DNA from: Haloarchaeobius litoreus
GTDB lineage: Archaea; Halobacteriota; Halobacteria; Halobacteriales; Natrialbaceae
Direction of reading: 5' to 3'
Length of the DNA stretch: 64,000 nucleotides
NCBI RefSeq assembly: GCF_024495425.1
Contig: NZ_JANHJR010000003.1
Location: forward strand, 558,001-622,000
The notes beneath the pieces were generated by a model. The model did not search any database. It saw only the letters and a program-made list of their open reading frames with translations, and was not told the DNA's origin. Below are positions 27,075-36,332 of the stretch, in pieces. Numbering within the stretch: position 1 is the first letter of the stretch; every line of letters starts with the position of its first letter. The translations under genes and the position numbers were made by a program.

Positions 27075-27449
27075 ATGAGCAGCATCCGTCCGGCCGAGCT
27101 GGACGACCGCCTCGACTCGCCGTCCGGGGACGCGCCGTTCCTCCTCGACATCCGCCCCGAACCGGCGTTCGAGTCGGGTGCCATCGACGGGAGCCGGCAC
27201 GTCCCCGTGTACGATGAGCTCCGCCAGGGCGACGAGTCGGCGCTGCGTGACCGCCTCGGCGAGGTCCCGACCGACGAGGACGTGGTCGTCGTCTGCAAGA
27301 TGGGCATCGTCGCCAGGCAGGCGACGAGCGTCCTCAGGGACGAGGGGTACGAGGCGTCGACGCTCCTCGGTGGCATGAGCGGGTGGCGCGGGTACCAGAA
27401 CGGGTCGCTGAGCTACAAACTCCGGTCGCTCGTCTGGCGCCTCCGGTAG
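27075..27449 (+). CDS. Rhodanese-like domain protein
   Basis: 124 residues. The rhodanese landmarks appear: FLLDIRPEPAFESGAIDGSR (CH2A-like Asp-Arg pair) and VVVVCKMGIVARQATSVLRD, with Cys in the six-residue active-site loop C-K-M-G-I-V. The loop gives sulfurtransferase-like geometry (six residues) and cannot be a Cdc25 phosphatase loop (seven). C-terminal GGMSGWRGYQNG is the rhodanese end. It transfers sulfane sulfur; the partner is unknown. Confidence 0.88.
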   Translation: MSSIRPAELDDRLDSPSGDAPFLLDIRPEPAFESGAIDGSRHVPVYDELRQGDESALRDRLGEVPTDEDVVVVCKMGIVARQATSVLRDEGYEASTLLGGMSGWRGYQNGSLSYKLRSLVWRLR

Positions 27450-27479
27450 CCCGGAGCCGACGGGTGGGTCGGCAGGCCG

Positions 27480-28562
27480 TCAGGGCTTCGCCTCGAACAC
27501 CAGGCTGGTCGGCGTCTCGGCCGCACGGCGGAACTGGCCGAACCCGCCCTCGGTGACGACCTCGCGGGTCCGTTCCTCCCCCGCCTGGGCGCCGAGCCCG
27601 TAGCCGACATCCTGGCTGAGCGAGTTCGGCGTGCAGGCCACCGTCGAGATCGAGTACGCGAGGCGGCCGAACGGGGTGAGGTTGTCCTCGACCCGGTCCT
27701 CCGCGTAGGGTTCGACGATCATCCACGAGCCGTCGTCTGCCAGGGTCTCCCGGACGTGGGCGGCCACGCCGACGGGGTCCCCCATGTCGTGGAAGCAGTT
27801 GAACATCGTCACGAGGTCGTAGTCGGTGCCGCTGTACTCCCTGGCCGTCGCGACCTCGAAGTCGACGCGGTCTGCGACACCCGCATCCTCCGCCCGCTCG
27901 CGGGCCACCGCGATCGACGACGCGTGGTAGTCGATCCCGACGACCGTCGAGTCGGGGTAGGCCTCGGCCATGCGGATCGTCGGTGCGCCGTGGCCACACC
28001 CGACGTCGACGATCCGACCGCCCGCCGTCAGGGTCTCGTCCACCCCGTCGAGCGACTCGATCCAGTCGAGCAGGTTCGCCCCGTAGGACGGGCCGAAGAA
28101 GCGTTCCGTTCCGTGGAACACGTCCTCGTCGTGCTCGTGCCAGCCGATTCCCTCCCCCGTTCGAAACGCCTCGCGGAGTTCGGGCTCGATCTTGGACACC
28201 GACGCGACCAGCTGGAACGCACCCGGCATGAACACCGGGCTCTCCTCATCGGCCAAGACGTACGCCTGCTCGGGGGAGAGCCCGTAGCGCTCGGTCTCGG
28301 GGTCGTAGGTCACGTAGCCGCCGGCCGCCTGCGCGCGGAGCCACTCGAGGACGTAGCGTTCCGCCGTGTCCGTCTCCGCGGCCAACTCGGCGGCGGTGAG
28401 CGGCCCGGCCTCGTCCAACGCCGCGTAGAGCCCGAGCTCGTCGCCGATGTTGACCAGGGCGGTGTGGACCGTCGCACCGAGGTCGACGAGCGACGTCTCC
28501 ACGAGTTCGGTCAGTTTCTGTTCGTCGATCGGGTCCGTCTTCGGTCGGGGCTCTGTTGCCAT
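27480..28562 (-). CDS. Class I SAM-dependent methyltransferase with N-terminal winged-helix domain
   Basis: 360 residues. Residues ~15-110 form a winged-helix dimerisation domain (LYAALDEAGPLTAAELAAET...). The methyltransferase core follows: RIVDVGCGHGAPTIRMAEAY (motif I), VVGIDYHASSIAVARERAED, GTDYDLVTMFNCFHDMGDPV (motif IV), LADDGSWMIVEPYAEDRVED. This layout resembles O-methyltransferases of the plant-type dimerising family and ArsM-like enzymes; the substrate is unknown. It starts 8 bases after the end of the DUF1059 gene, so the two form an operon. Confidence 0.86.
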   Translation of the reverse strand: MATEPRPKTDPIDEQKLTELVETSLVDLGATVHTALVNIGDELGLYAALDEAGPLTAAELAAETDTAERYVLEWLRAQAAGGYVTYDPETERYGLSPEQAYVLADEESPVFMPGAFQLVASVSKIEPELREAFRTGEGIGWHEHDEDVFHGTERFFGPSYGANLLDWIESLDGVDETLTAGGRIVDVGCGHGAPTIRMAEAYPDSTVVGIDYHASSIAVARERAEDAGVADRVDFEVATAREYSGTDYDLVTMFNCFHDMGDPVGVAAHVRETLADDGSWMIVEPYAEDRVEDNLTPFGRLAYSISTVACTPNSLSQDVGYGLGAQAGEERTREVVTEGGFGQFRRAAETPTSLVFEAKP

Positions 28563-28570
28563 GGCTGTCG

Positions 28571-28744
28571 CTAAACGGTCTGCAGGTACTCGCTCCGGAG
28601 TTCGTCGTCCGTGTAGTCCTTCCCGTGGATGTCGCGCATGTGGTTCTTCGCCAGTTCGACCGCCTCGGATTCGTCCTCCGACTGGACGATGAACCGGCAG
28701 TCGGCCGCCGCCGCTTCACAGTCCAGCCTGTGTGCTTGTGTCAT
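28571..28744 (-). CDS. DUF1059 family small protein
   Basis: 57 residues, below common length cut-offs. The sequence has the DUF1059 pattern: a Cys near the N-terminus (RLDCEAAAADCRFIVQSEDE), then ELAKNHMRDIHGKDYTDDEL, a helix with N-H-x-x-x-x-H. The family is widespread in haloarchaea and actinobacteria and has no proven function. It lies directly upstream of the methyltransferase gene (8-base gap). GGAGGT about 15 bases before the ATG could be its ribosome site. Confidence 0.75.
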   Translation of the reverse strand: MTQAHRLDCEAAAADCRFIVQSEDESEAVELAKNHMRDIHGKDYTDDELRSEYLQTV

Positions 28745-29083
28745 GGTGGTTCAGGTACCTCCAGTCCGGTCGATACGAGTTCGAACGGTAGGTAGCTAAC
28801 CCGTGACACACCGGCAGTGGGTGACGGGGTGCCCACGTCGTGACGACCCGGCAGCGACTGACGCCCTCGCGGAGACTGCACGACCACCCCGGTCGGCGGG
28901 TCACCCCACGACCATCTCGGCGGGACCGTCGGGGCCGTGACCGCAGATGGCGTCCCGGCCGTCGAAGGTCCCAGCGCTCTGACCGACTCAGGGGACGGAC
29001 CGGGACGCGTCTCCAGCCGCCGGTCGTGCTCCTGGACTCACCCCGGGGTCCGAACGCCTCGTCCGGCACCCGAACTGGGCTGT
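28745..29083. other. Intergenic region without visible gene
   Basis: 339 bases upstream of the DUF1059 gene and downstream of the HPRT-like gene. Only open frames of high Arg/Pro/Ser content are present, unlike real proteins here. No strong hairpin or TATA element was found. Confidence 0.5.
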
Positions 29084-29698
29084 CTAGTCGTCCAGGAGCG
29101 CCCGGTCGAGGACCCCGAGGTGGCGAAGGTCCCGGTACCGTTCCTCGTAGTCCAGCCCGTACCCCACGAAAAAGGAATCCGGAAGGACGAACCCGGTGTA
29201 TGCGGGGTCGACGTCCACGTCCCGGTCGACGCCGACCTCGAAGAGTGTCACGATAGAGACCGAGTTCGGGTCGAACGCCTCGACGCGGTCCCGAAGCGTC
29301 GCCGGCGTGTACCCCTCGTGGAGGATGTCCTCGACGAGGAAGACGTCCTTCCCGGCGAACCGGCCCTCGTCGAAGAACTGCACGGCGGGCCTGTCGGTTG
29401 TCGGTCCGGACTGGTAGCGCGAAGAGTGGACGACGCCCTCGCTGTAGGGCACCTGGAGGTCGAGCTCGCCCAGCAGGTCCACGAAGAAGCGCATCGCGCC
29501 CTTGAGCACACAGACCGGGTAGAAGTCGGGGTTCGAGCGGTGGTCGTCCGTGATCGCCGCCGCGAGCTGCGCCACGCGCTCTTCGAGTTCATCCCGTGGA
29601 ATCAACACCCCGTCGAGATCCGACCGGTACACCTCGCCGATGTCGAACTCGTCCACCTCGTACAGGTCGCGGTCCCGGACGTCGATGGGGGACTGCAT
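29084..29698 (-). CDS. Hypoxanthine-guanine phosphoribosyltransferase-like enzyme
   Basis: 204 residues. HPRT-family pieces in order: VCVLKGAMRFFVDLLGEL (pyrophosphate loop), VFLVEDILHEGYTPATLRDR (PRPP motif), and DSFFVGYGLDYEERYRDLRH (base-recognition strand: F-V-x-G-Y-G-L-D-Y). The PRPP motif has H-E-G-Y-T where bacterial enzymes have D-T-G-x-T, so the ribose-phosphate-binding loop is altered. Purine salvage is likely by family, but the changed loop leaves activity uncertain. Confidence 0.85.
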   Translation of the reverse strand: MQSPIDVRDRDLYEVDEFDIGEVYRSDLDGVLIPRDELEERVAQLAAAITDDHRSNPDFYPVCVLKGAMRFFVDLLGELDLQVPYSEGVVHSSRYQSGPTTDRPAVQFFDEGRFAGKDVFLVEDILHEGYTPATLRDRVEAFDPNSVSIVTLFEVGVDRDVDVDPAYTGFVLPDSFFVGYGLDYEERYRDLRHLGVLDRALLDD

Positions 29699-29793
29699 CG
29701 GTATCAGCTATCCGTGTGAGCGTCCGGCGTAAGTATACACCCGATACCAACGCGATGACCACATACTTATGACCAGCAAGCAAGTGGGCTTGT

Positions 29794-30024
29794 ATGGGAA
29801 TTCTTGATGCGTTCGGTTCCTTGGCCAGTTCGCTACTCGCCGGGATCGTCATGCTCGCGTTCGCTATCCTGAGTCTGTTCGTCACGGTGTTCGTCGTGGA
29901 TGCTGCAGCATCGATCGCCGGATTGAACCCAGCCGACGGCTTCGTCGTCCTCGGAGCGACGATCCTCGCCGGCACCGCCATCCTCGCTGGCGGGGTGGGC
30001 TTTGCACAGCCCGAGGGAGAATAG
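29794..30024 (+). CDS. Small two-helix membrane protein, unknown
   Basis: 76 residues with two hydrophobic segments, LLAGIVMLAFAILSLFVTVF and FVVLGATILAGTAILAGGVG. No charged binding motif is visible and I do not recognise a family. ACTTAT at 29,765-29,770, 27 bases before the ATG, is a TATA candidate consistent with a leaderless transcript. It is followed by a lipoprotein gene in the same direction. Confidence 0.6.
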   Translation: MGILDAFGSLASSLLAGIVMLAFAILSLFVTVFVVDAAASIAGLNPADGFVVLGATILAGTAILAGGVGFAQPEGE

Positions 30025-30085
30025 ATTCGCCAGCGGGTTTTTGATTCATGGGAAGATGTTTCGGCATCGACAGGGAGGTCTAGAT

Positions 30086-30517
30086 ATGCAGAGAAGACGG
30101 TATCTACGAGCGGTTGGGGGGTGTTTCGGTGCGCTATCGCTATCTGGTTGCACTGAAATGCTCCCGGGTGGCGAGCAGGGCCCCGAGTATCCGGGTGGAA
30201 CACTCATCGCTGAGAACACAGGAGACAGCGCGGTGAGGGTCTCGATACAGACAAAATCGGATCAGTATGACGCCGCACTCGATGCCGAAGTCGCTGCCGG
30301 GGAGACGGCCGTTCGTCGTGAGTTCGTCACCGCCGATCGAGGTGACATCGTGACTCTCGAGGCCCGGCTCGGAGAGACTGGCGACCGGCTCAGGTTCCAG
30401 TTCCTCCCTGCAGGCGGTGGGGACGATTCCCCGCCGGAGGTCGCACAGCTCACGTTCGAGAACGCTGTCGAGGTGAGTGCGACCTGGACCGCGACGAACG
30501 GGACATCGCGACCCTGA
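30086..30517 (+). CDS. Lipoprotein, unknown function
   Basis: 143 residues. QRRRYLRAVGGCFGALSLSGC is a Tat-like signal (RRR-Y-L) with a lipobox ending in Cys. The mature part (GGTLIAENTGDSAVRVSIQT...) looks like a beta-sandwich of the kind found in halophile surface lipoproteins. The ATG at 30,086 is chosen for the signal; GGGAGG at 30,072-30,077 lies ahead. Start codons further upstream overlap the membrane gene. Confidence 0.65.
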   Translation: MQRRRYLRAVGGCFGALSLSGCTEMLPGGEQGPEYPGGTLIAENTGDSAVRVSIQTKSDQYDAALDAEVAAGETAVRREFVTADRGDIVTLEARLGETGDRLRFQFLPAGGGDDSPPEVAQLTFENAVEVSATWTATNGTSRP

Positions 30518-30539
30518 CCGGCGCCCTTCTACACCGACA

Positions 30540-32783
30540 CTACGCTGCAGCGGTGAGTCGACGACCGACGACGCTGCTGTTGTCGGTGTGCGATGCATTC
30601 GTGCTCGACCAGGGCCGGTTCAGCGCCTGCGTCAGCAACTCGGTGAGGAACGGCTCGGCCTGGCCGCCGGGGGCGAGGTACCCCCGGCACGTGTGGCTGC
30701 TATTGTCCGCGATATCGCAGTCGCGCTCGCCGTGGATGGGGCCGAGAACGAGGTGCATGAGCTCGTGCGTGACGACGATGGGCCGGGACTCGCTCGCGCG
30801 AACCACGGCGACGTTTCCGCCTCTGGAACCGAATGCGACCAGCTCCGATGACCCGACGTCGAACGCCGAGACGACGACCAGATTGACCACGCCGTCCCCC
30901 GGTGGCTGGCCGTAGCGCCGCTCGTAGAACGCGTCGACGTCGTCCTCGTCGAAATCCGTGCCGAACTCGCCGTCGAGCGCCGTGGTGTCGTGCGTCCGAA
31001 CGTGGAGGTGGACGCCCGACGTACTGCCGGGGTTATCCACGGGGAATCCCGCCCAGGTCGACCGCATGGCCGTCAGTTCGTGTTCGCGTAATCGCTGGTC
31101 GGCCGCGACGGAGGTAGCGTACACCACGTCGACGACGACGTCCTTCTCGGTGGAGTGGAGTTCGGGGAGCACCACCCACGGATGGTGTCCGACGACCTGA
31201 CTACGTTCGACGAAGTCCGAGATGCCGTCCCCATCGGTGTCGACGCTCGCCACGTTCGTGCCGTGGGCACGCTGGTGGAGAGGCGCGCCCTCGTCGTCGC
31301 CAGTCCGGCCGTCAGCGGTCGAGTTCCACGTGGAGTCGGCTGCGGCGCGTTCCGTCCAGCGGTCGTCGACGGGGGCCGTGCGGCTCGCCGTCTCGGAAGC
31401 CGCTGGTGCGTCCGTCTGCGAGCGGTTCGACGCGCCACTGGCGGCCGCGATCGAGCGTGCGTCCGCCGTCGTGGACGCGGCTGCGACGTGGACGACCGAC
31501 CCGTCACGGATGATCACGTAGGACAGCTCCGGAGTGTGTTCGGTTCCAGGAACCCGAAAGACGCCGTCGTCGCGTGTCGCGTCCCGGTTCTCGAGTACTG
31601 CACGCCACGCACTCGCGAACTCCCTGGCCTCTTGCTCGGTCGCCCAGCGCGTCGACCACGACGTCGCGATCCCGTCCGGGCGGTCGAACGTCCGCATCGA
31701 ATCGTTCCACCAGCCCGTGCTCGCGGCGGCCGCTCGACTGTACGGGATGCCGTTCGTCCGGAGCGTGTACCGGATGGTGAGTTCGCCGACGCGGTTCTCG
31801 CTCTGGACCGTCCAGCCGGCCGGCGCAGGTGCGGTGACTGCCGGTCCTGGGAGGTCCCAGGTCGTGTTCGGATGCATCACTTCCGCGGTGGTGTCCGGCG
31901 GCTGGCTGACGTGTGCGTTCCGCCGGTCTTCGGAGACGGCCTGCAGGTATCGCGCCCCGTAGTACCGCGTCTTGTCGTAGAATCCGTGGGTCCAGTTTCC
32001 GCGTTCTGCCGTCGTGTTCCGGAGCGCGAGCGGGTCCTCCCCGCCGGCGTCGTACTCCTGCCAGTACTGGTACGCGGTGAGGGTGGCGTCGCCCTCGGTC
32101 AGCATCATGCCGGCGAGGTCCGCGTCTGTCGTCATGGTGGTCCCAGTCCGCAAGTGCTCGTTGAGGCCGTGTTGTTCCTGCAGCGTGTGCGCGAACTCGT
32201 GGACGAGGAGGATCTCGAACGAGTCGTCGGCGATGCGCTCGTACGCGCTCTCGTTCGCCACGTTTACCGCGGTCGCTCGCGCCATCCCGGCCGCAACGAG
32301 TCCCCTGAGCGGGACCGGCTCCGAGGAGTACAGCTGGAGGGCCTTCGTCTGCGTCTCGTCCATGCCCGCAGCGTCGTCGGGATAGTCGAAGGGGTCGCCG
32401 ACCTGCATCCGCTCGTTCGTCTCGGGATTGACGATGTCGATTCCGTGGACGGAGACGTTCACCTGTTCACGTGCCGTCAGCCCGCGAAGTGCCTCCACAC
32501 GCCGGTAGACCGTGTCCAGGGACTGGTTCGGCTCGAAGTTCATCGCGACAGCTCGTGGGTCGGGTGGATCCGCCACGTCGGTCGACGCTGGGACCGTCGG
32601 CACCGCCGTCCGAGTTGCCGGCGTTCCGACGGGCGTCGGTTCGGCAGTAGTCCGGTCCGTGGCTCGATCCGTCGGCTCGGCGTCCGTCGGCGCGACAGTC
32701 GTGTCGGTCTCCGGGCCGCCGCTACAGCCGGCGAGGAGGACGAGACACGCGAGAAGGACGAAGACGGTTCGGAGACGGGGCAC
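30540..32783 (-). CDS. Hvo_1808-like surface lipoprotein with two zinc-metalloprotease motifs
   Basis: 747 residues. GTG 32,783 gives the signal PRLRTVFVLLACLVLLAGC with a lipobox; a Thr/Pro/Asp-rich stalk follows. Domain 1 (~80-470) has ILLVHEFAHTLQEQHGLNEH and fits the Hvo_1808 family of haloarchaeal surface proteins. The second part (~560-720) begins with a calcium-binding repeat, DTDGDGISDFVE, and has VVTHELMHLVLGPIHGERDC, a second HExxH. Two metalloprotease-like domains in one secreted lipoprotein is unusual. Both zinc motifs have the third ligand region unassigned. Function unknown; an external protease or peptidase-like adhesin is possible. Confidence 0.8.
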   Translation of the reverse strand: MPRLRTVFVLLACLVLLAGCSGGPETDTTVAPTDAEPTDRATDRTTAEPTPVGTPATRTAVPTVPASTDVADPPDPRAVAMNFEPNQSLDTVYRRVEALRGLTAREQVNVSVHGIDIVNPETNERMQVGDPFDYPDDAAGMDETQTKALQLYSSEPVPLRGLVAAGMARATAVNVANESAYERIADDSFEILLVHEFAHTLQEQHGLNEHLRTGTTMTTDADLAGMMLTEGDATLTAYQYWQEYDAGGEDPLALRNTTAERGNWTHGFYDKTRYYGARYLQAVSEDRRNAHVSQPPDTTAEVMHPNTTWDLPGPAVTAPAPAGWTVQSENRVGELTIRYTLRTNGIPYSRAAAASTGWWNDSMRTFDRPDGIATSWSTRWATEQEAREFASAWRAVLENRDATRDDGVFRVPGTEHTPELSYVIIRDGSVVHVAAASTTADARSIAAASGASNRSQTDAPAASETASRTAPVDDRWTERAAADSTWNSTADGRTGDDEGAPLHQRAHGTNVASVDTDGDGISDFVERSQVVGHHPWVVLPELHSTEKDVVVDVVYATSVAADQRLREHELTAMRSTWAGFPVDNPGSTSGVHLHVRTHDTTALDGEFGTDFDEDDVDAFYERRYGQPPGDGVVNLVVVSAFDVGSSELVAFGSRGGNVAVVRASESRPIVVTHELMHLVLGPIHGERDCDIADNSSHTCRGYLAPGGQAEPFLTELLTQALNRPWSSTNASHTDNSSVVGRRLTAAA

Positions 32784-33061
32784 GTCACAGGATACCACGG
32801 ACCAAAGTGAAAAGGTATCGAAGGGTTCAATCAGTTTTTCACCGACGAGGCGGGCGACTGCACCCACCCGAGTAAACCGGGGGGCCCGGGAACACCACTC
32901 GTCGTCCCGTGAGTGGTCGCCTACCGACCGCGTGCGATACGTCCCCCGAACGACCACACGTTGAACCCCACCACTCCCCCGACAGCCGTGTCCCCATCAC
33001 CGGTGCGTTCGAAGTACACGCGACCCCAAACGTATTCTGCCGAAGGCGCGGACACTCGAAC

Positions 33062-33475
33062 ATGGGCGACGCAGAACTGACCCACTACGAAGTCCGTGCA
33101 TCGCGCGTCAGTCCGAAGCGAACCCGCGTCGACACCGGCGACGCTGAGTTCACCGTCGGCAAGGACGTGAACCCCGTGGAGTACTTCCTCGGGTCCGTCC
33201 TGGCCTGTCTCAACTCGACCGCGACGATGGTCGCCCGCGACATGGACATCGACATCGAGTCGCTGGAGGCGACGGTCGAGGGCGACGTGAACTACGCGAC
33301 CTATCGAGGCGAGGACGTCGCGGACCGTGCCGGTCTCCAGGGGCTGGAAGTGACGCTCGCGGTCGAGACCGCGGGCGACGCCGACCTCGACGCCTGGCTC
33401 GCGGCCGTGAAGGACCGGTGTCCCGTCACCGACAACGTCGAGAACGAGACCGACCTCGCGGTCACCCTCGACTGA
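33062..33475 (+). CDS. OsmC family protein
   Basis: 137 residues. OsmC/Ohr fold landmarks: YFLGSVLACLNSTATMVARD with the first Cys, and the second Cys near the end in KDRCPVTDNVENETD. The pair is the peroxidatic/resolving set in OsmC and Ohr. It probably reduces organic hydroperoxides or acts in thiol stress, in the cytoplasm. The start at ATG 33,062 is the first Met of a clean N-terminus. Confidence 0.88.
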   Translation: MGDAELTHYEVRASRVSPKRTRVDTGDAEFTVGKDVNPVEYFLGSVLACLNSTATMVARDMDIDIESLEATVEGDVNYATYRGEDVADRAGLQGLEVTLAVETAGDADLDAWLAAVKDRCPVTDNVENETDLAVTLD

Positions 33476-33713
33476 ACTGTCCCGGCGACCGTCCGCGACG
33501 GCCCGGAGCGAGCCACGGACCGCCGTCCTGCCTCCCTCGACGTCCACGGTCGGACCCTCCCGCACGACGCCTCGACGGCGGAGCACCTGACCGTTCGACC
33601 GTCCTCCGACGTTTCAGGGCCAACACCACGGCACGTGCGCCAGCGATGCGGAACGGAGCGCTCGTGCGGTCACGGAGCCCTCCCCGTGTGCCGACGGGCC
33701 GGCTCGTCCGTGG

Positions 33714-35051
33714 TCAGAGCGGCGGGACGATGTACGCGTCGGTGGGCGTCGCCAGCTCGAGGACGCCCAGCGCGAGGGTCCCGAGCACCGCCAGGAGGAC
33801 GACGGTCCGGACCGCCCACAGCCACAGCGTCGAGAGGTCCGGCAACCCCTCGGCTCCCCGGCGGACCTCGTCGACGGCGTCCCCGGCGACTATCCAGCCG
33901 ACGAAGAAGACGACGAGAGACACCGTCAACGGGAGGAAGAGGTTCACGGCGATGGCGTCGAACCAGCCGAGCCAGTCGGTGTCCCACGCCGAGGGGACGC
34001 CGAGGACGAACAGGACGAGACCGAGCCCGCTGGCGACGACGGGCCGGGGGACGTCGTAGGAATCGACGAGGTAGGAGACGACCACCTCGAGTAACGAGAT
34101 CGAACTCGACAGCGACGCGATGAGGACGATGAAGAAGAAGACGACCCCGACGGCGCCCCCGAAGGGGAGCTCCCCCAGCGCGGTCGGGACCGAGATGAAG
34201 ATGGCACCCGGACCGGCCGTGTCCGGCGAGACGCCCTCCGCGAACAGGAGCGGGAAGACGATCAACCCGGCGAGGACCCCGACGAACGTGTTGAACGCGG
34301 CGATGGTCGCGCCGTCGACGACCAGGTTGTCGTCCTCGCCGATGTACGAGGCGTACGTGATCATGATCGAGAACCCCAGCGACAGCGAGAACAGCGCCTG
34401 TCCGACGGCCGCGGGCACGACGCTCCCGAGGTTCGCGACCAGGACATCGACGTCCGGCGCGAGGAAGTACGCGAACCCCTCGCCCGCGTTCGGCAGCGTC
34501 GCGCCGAACACCGCCAGTCCGATCATCAGGACCACGACGCTGGGGACCATGAACTTCGTCGCCAGTTCGATGCCGTCCTCGACACCGAGGGCCACGATAC
34601 CGACGGTCAACCCCAGGAAGACGGCGTGGAGCGCGACGGCCTCGGGACCCGCCGAGACGGCCCCGAAGTACGCCGCGGGGTCGTCGACGTACCCGCCCGT
34701 GGCGCTCGCACCGATGTACCGGAGCACCCAGCCCCCGATCACGCTGTAGTACGACAGGACCCAGAAGCCGGTGAACACGCCCAGTGCGCCGGCGATCTTC
34801 CAGTTCGGTCGTCCGAGCTTCTCGAAGGCCGTGATCGCATTGATGTTCGCCCGGCGACCGACGACGAGCTCGGCGAGGATCGCGGGGATGCCGATCACCA
34901 GGACGGCGACCAGGTACACCACCAGGAACGTCGCGCCGCCGTTCTCCGCGGTCTGGAACGGGAACCGCCAGATGTTCCCGAGCCCGACCGCGCTCCCGAT
35001 CGACGCAAGGAGGAATCCGATGCGCGTGGCCCAGGTCTCGCGTTCGACCAT
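33714..35051 (-). CDS. Sodium-dependent transporter (NSS/SNF family)
   Basis: 445 residues with about eleven to twelve helices. The N-terminus WATRIGFLLASIGSAVGLGN then IWRFPFQTAENGG is the NSS signature (helix 1 unwound at G-N-x-W-R-F-P). Helix 3 ALGVFTGFWVLSYYSVIGGW and the loop GALP-like QALFSLSLGFSIMITYASYI are also family-typical. It co-transports amino acids or related substrates with Na+. It has a long intergenic stretch before it and no clear operon partner. Confidence 0.9.
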   Translation of the reverse strand: MVERETWATRIGFLLASIGSAVGLGNIWRFPFQTAENGGATFLVVYLVAVLVIGIPAILAELVVGRRANINAITAFEKLGRPNWKIAGALGVFTGFWVLSYYSVIGGWVLRYIGASATGGYVDDPAAYFGAVSAGPEAVALHAVFLGLTVGIVALGVEDGIELATKFMVPSVVVLMIGLAVFGATLPNAGEGFAYFLAPDVDVLVANLGSVVPAAVGQALFSLSLGFSIMITYASYIGEDDNLVVDGATIAAFNTFVGVLAGLIVFPLLFAEGVSPDTAGPGAIFISVPTALGELPFGGAVGVVFFFIVLIASLSSSISLLEVVVSYLVDSYDVPRPVVASGLGLVLFVLGVPSAWDTDWLGWFDAIAVNLFLPLTVSLVVFFVGWIVAGDAVDEVRRGAEGLPDLSTLWLWAVRTVVLLAVLGTLALGVLELATPTDAYIVPPL

Positions 35052-35382
35052 CCCTCACAACTTGGGTGATGGAGGAGGAAAAACTGGCGAATCCCGGGTT
35101 CCCGACGTGCCCACATCGACCGCTCGGAAGGCCCCCTTCTCGCGCCCCCGGTTCGTACTCGTGGAGCGCCCTCCGAGCCCAGTCCGAGCTCGGGGTCGGG
35201 GGACGGACAGCTGCTGCCGGACGCCGAACGGGGCGAACATGCACGCGCCGCCCCGCCGCACCTCGGCCACCGACTCCTCCCGTCGATTGGTGCCTGCAGC
35301 GTGACTGGCGCGGCCAGCGGCAGGTCAGCATCCGAGACGGGCAGAGGCGCGATTCGTCAGTTGTCTCCCCTCTCGACACCCA
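35052..35382. other. Intergenic region without visible gene
   Basis: 331 bases between the NSS transporter start and the end of the HTH regulator gene. Open frames here are Arg/Ser/Pro-rich and lack the acidic bias of neighbours. No strong repeat or hairpin was identified. Confidence 0.5.
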
Positions 35383-36234
35383 CTATCCGAATCGGTCAGA
35401 CTCGACGAGGGTTGCAGCATCCCGGTAGCTCCCGTAGAGTTCGGTGACGGCTCTCCGAACGGTCTCATCGTGGGATTCGAGCGCGGCACCACCTCCTTCG
35501 GGCCGCTTGTCCATTATCAGCACGGACCTATCGGTGATGAATAAGTTACACGGGATGTGGCCATCGTACGCGTAAACCGTGGCCCCGGCCTCGATGTACT
35601 CCTTCCATCGTGGCGGCTGTTTGTTCCGTTCTTGAAGGTACTCGACGAGCCCTCCAGCGAGCACGTGTTCCGCAGTCAATCGCCCCTCTACGACACCGGT
35701 CTCCATCGCCTCACCCGCCGGTAGCGGTGGCTCGAGGAAGGTCAGCACGCGAAACGAACGTGCGGCTCGAATCCGGTCGGCTAACTGCTCGACGAATTCG
35801 TACGGAGCGTTCGGTGACGGCCGGAGGACACGTGCATCGCTGAAGTGCCGCAGGTCGATCGATAGCTCGTCCATCGGGAGCCAGCCCACAGCATCACCGA
35901 GGCTTCGGATGGTCGCCATTGAAGCCACGAACGGCGCAAACACCTGAACGACAGTTCGCCCGGTCGGTGTTGCACGGTACTCACCGTCTGTCGTCCGCTC
36001 CACCCAGTTGCGTCCCTGGAACTCCTTGATGAGCCTCCCGATGGTCGTCGATGCGATACCGGTCCGTTCCCCCAGTTCCGACCGGGTAGCCGACCTTTCG
36101 GCAACAGCGCTGAGAAGCGGAAAGCGATTCTCCGAACGACCGAGGTACGCGATGTCCTCCATCGCGTCGTGAGGCATCTCGTTCGGATCCCCATGCATAC
36201 CCCTCGTACCATGTGCAGTGTTATCAGTGTTCAT
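35383..36234 (-). CDS. Helix-turn-helix transcriptional regulator
   Basis: 283 residues. The N-terminal half holds a winged helix: SRFPLLSAVAERS-like LLSAVAERSATRSELGERTG then IASTTIGRLIKEFQGRNWVE, with the wing at TTDGEYRATPTGRTVVQVF. The C-terminal half has the helix-rich sensing region that ends HDETVRRAVTELYGSYRDAA, similar to the domain fused to HTH in the haloarchaeal regulators of oxidoreductase genes. It is divergent from the FAD oxidoreductase gene (98-base gap), so it may control it. Ligand unknown. Confidence 0.82.
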   Translation of the reverse strand: MNTDNTAHGTRGMHGDPNEMPHDAMEDIAYLGRSENRFPLLSAVAERSATRSELGERTGIASTTIGRLIKEFQGRNWVERTTDGEYRATPTGRTVVQVFAPFVASMATIRSLGDAVGWLPMDELSIDLRHFSDARVLRPSPNAPYEFVEQLADRIRAARSFRVLTFLEPPLPAGEAMETGVVEGRLTAEHVLAGGLVEYLQERNKQPPRWKEYIEAGATVYAYDGHIPCNLFITDRSVLIMDKRPEGGGAALESHDETVRRAVTELYGSYRDAATLVESDRFG

Positions 36235-36332
36235 GGTGTGGGTGACTCACTCAGTCCGTGGGCGGGACCGCCACGGAGTAAGTGTAGATAGGAGCCCGGT
36301 CTACCACTAGATGGCATTCGGAGGCCCACGTC

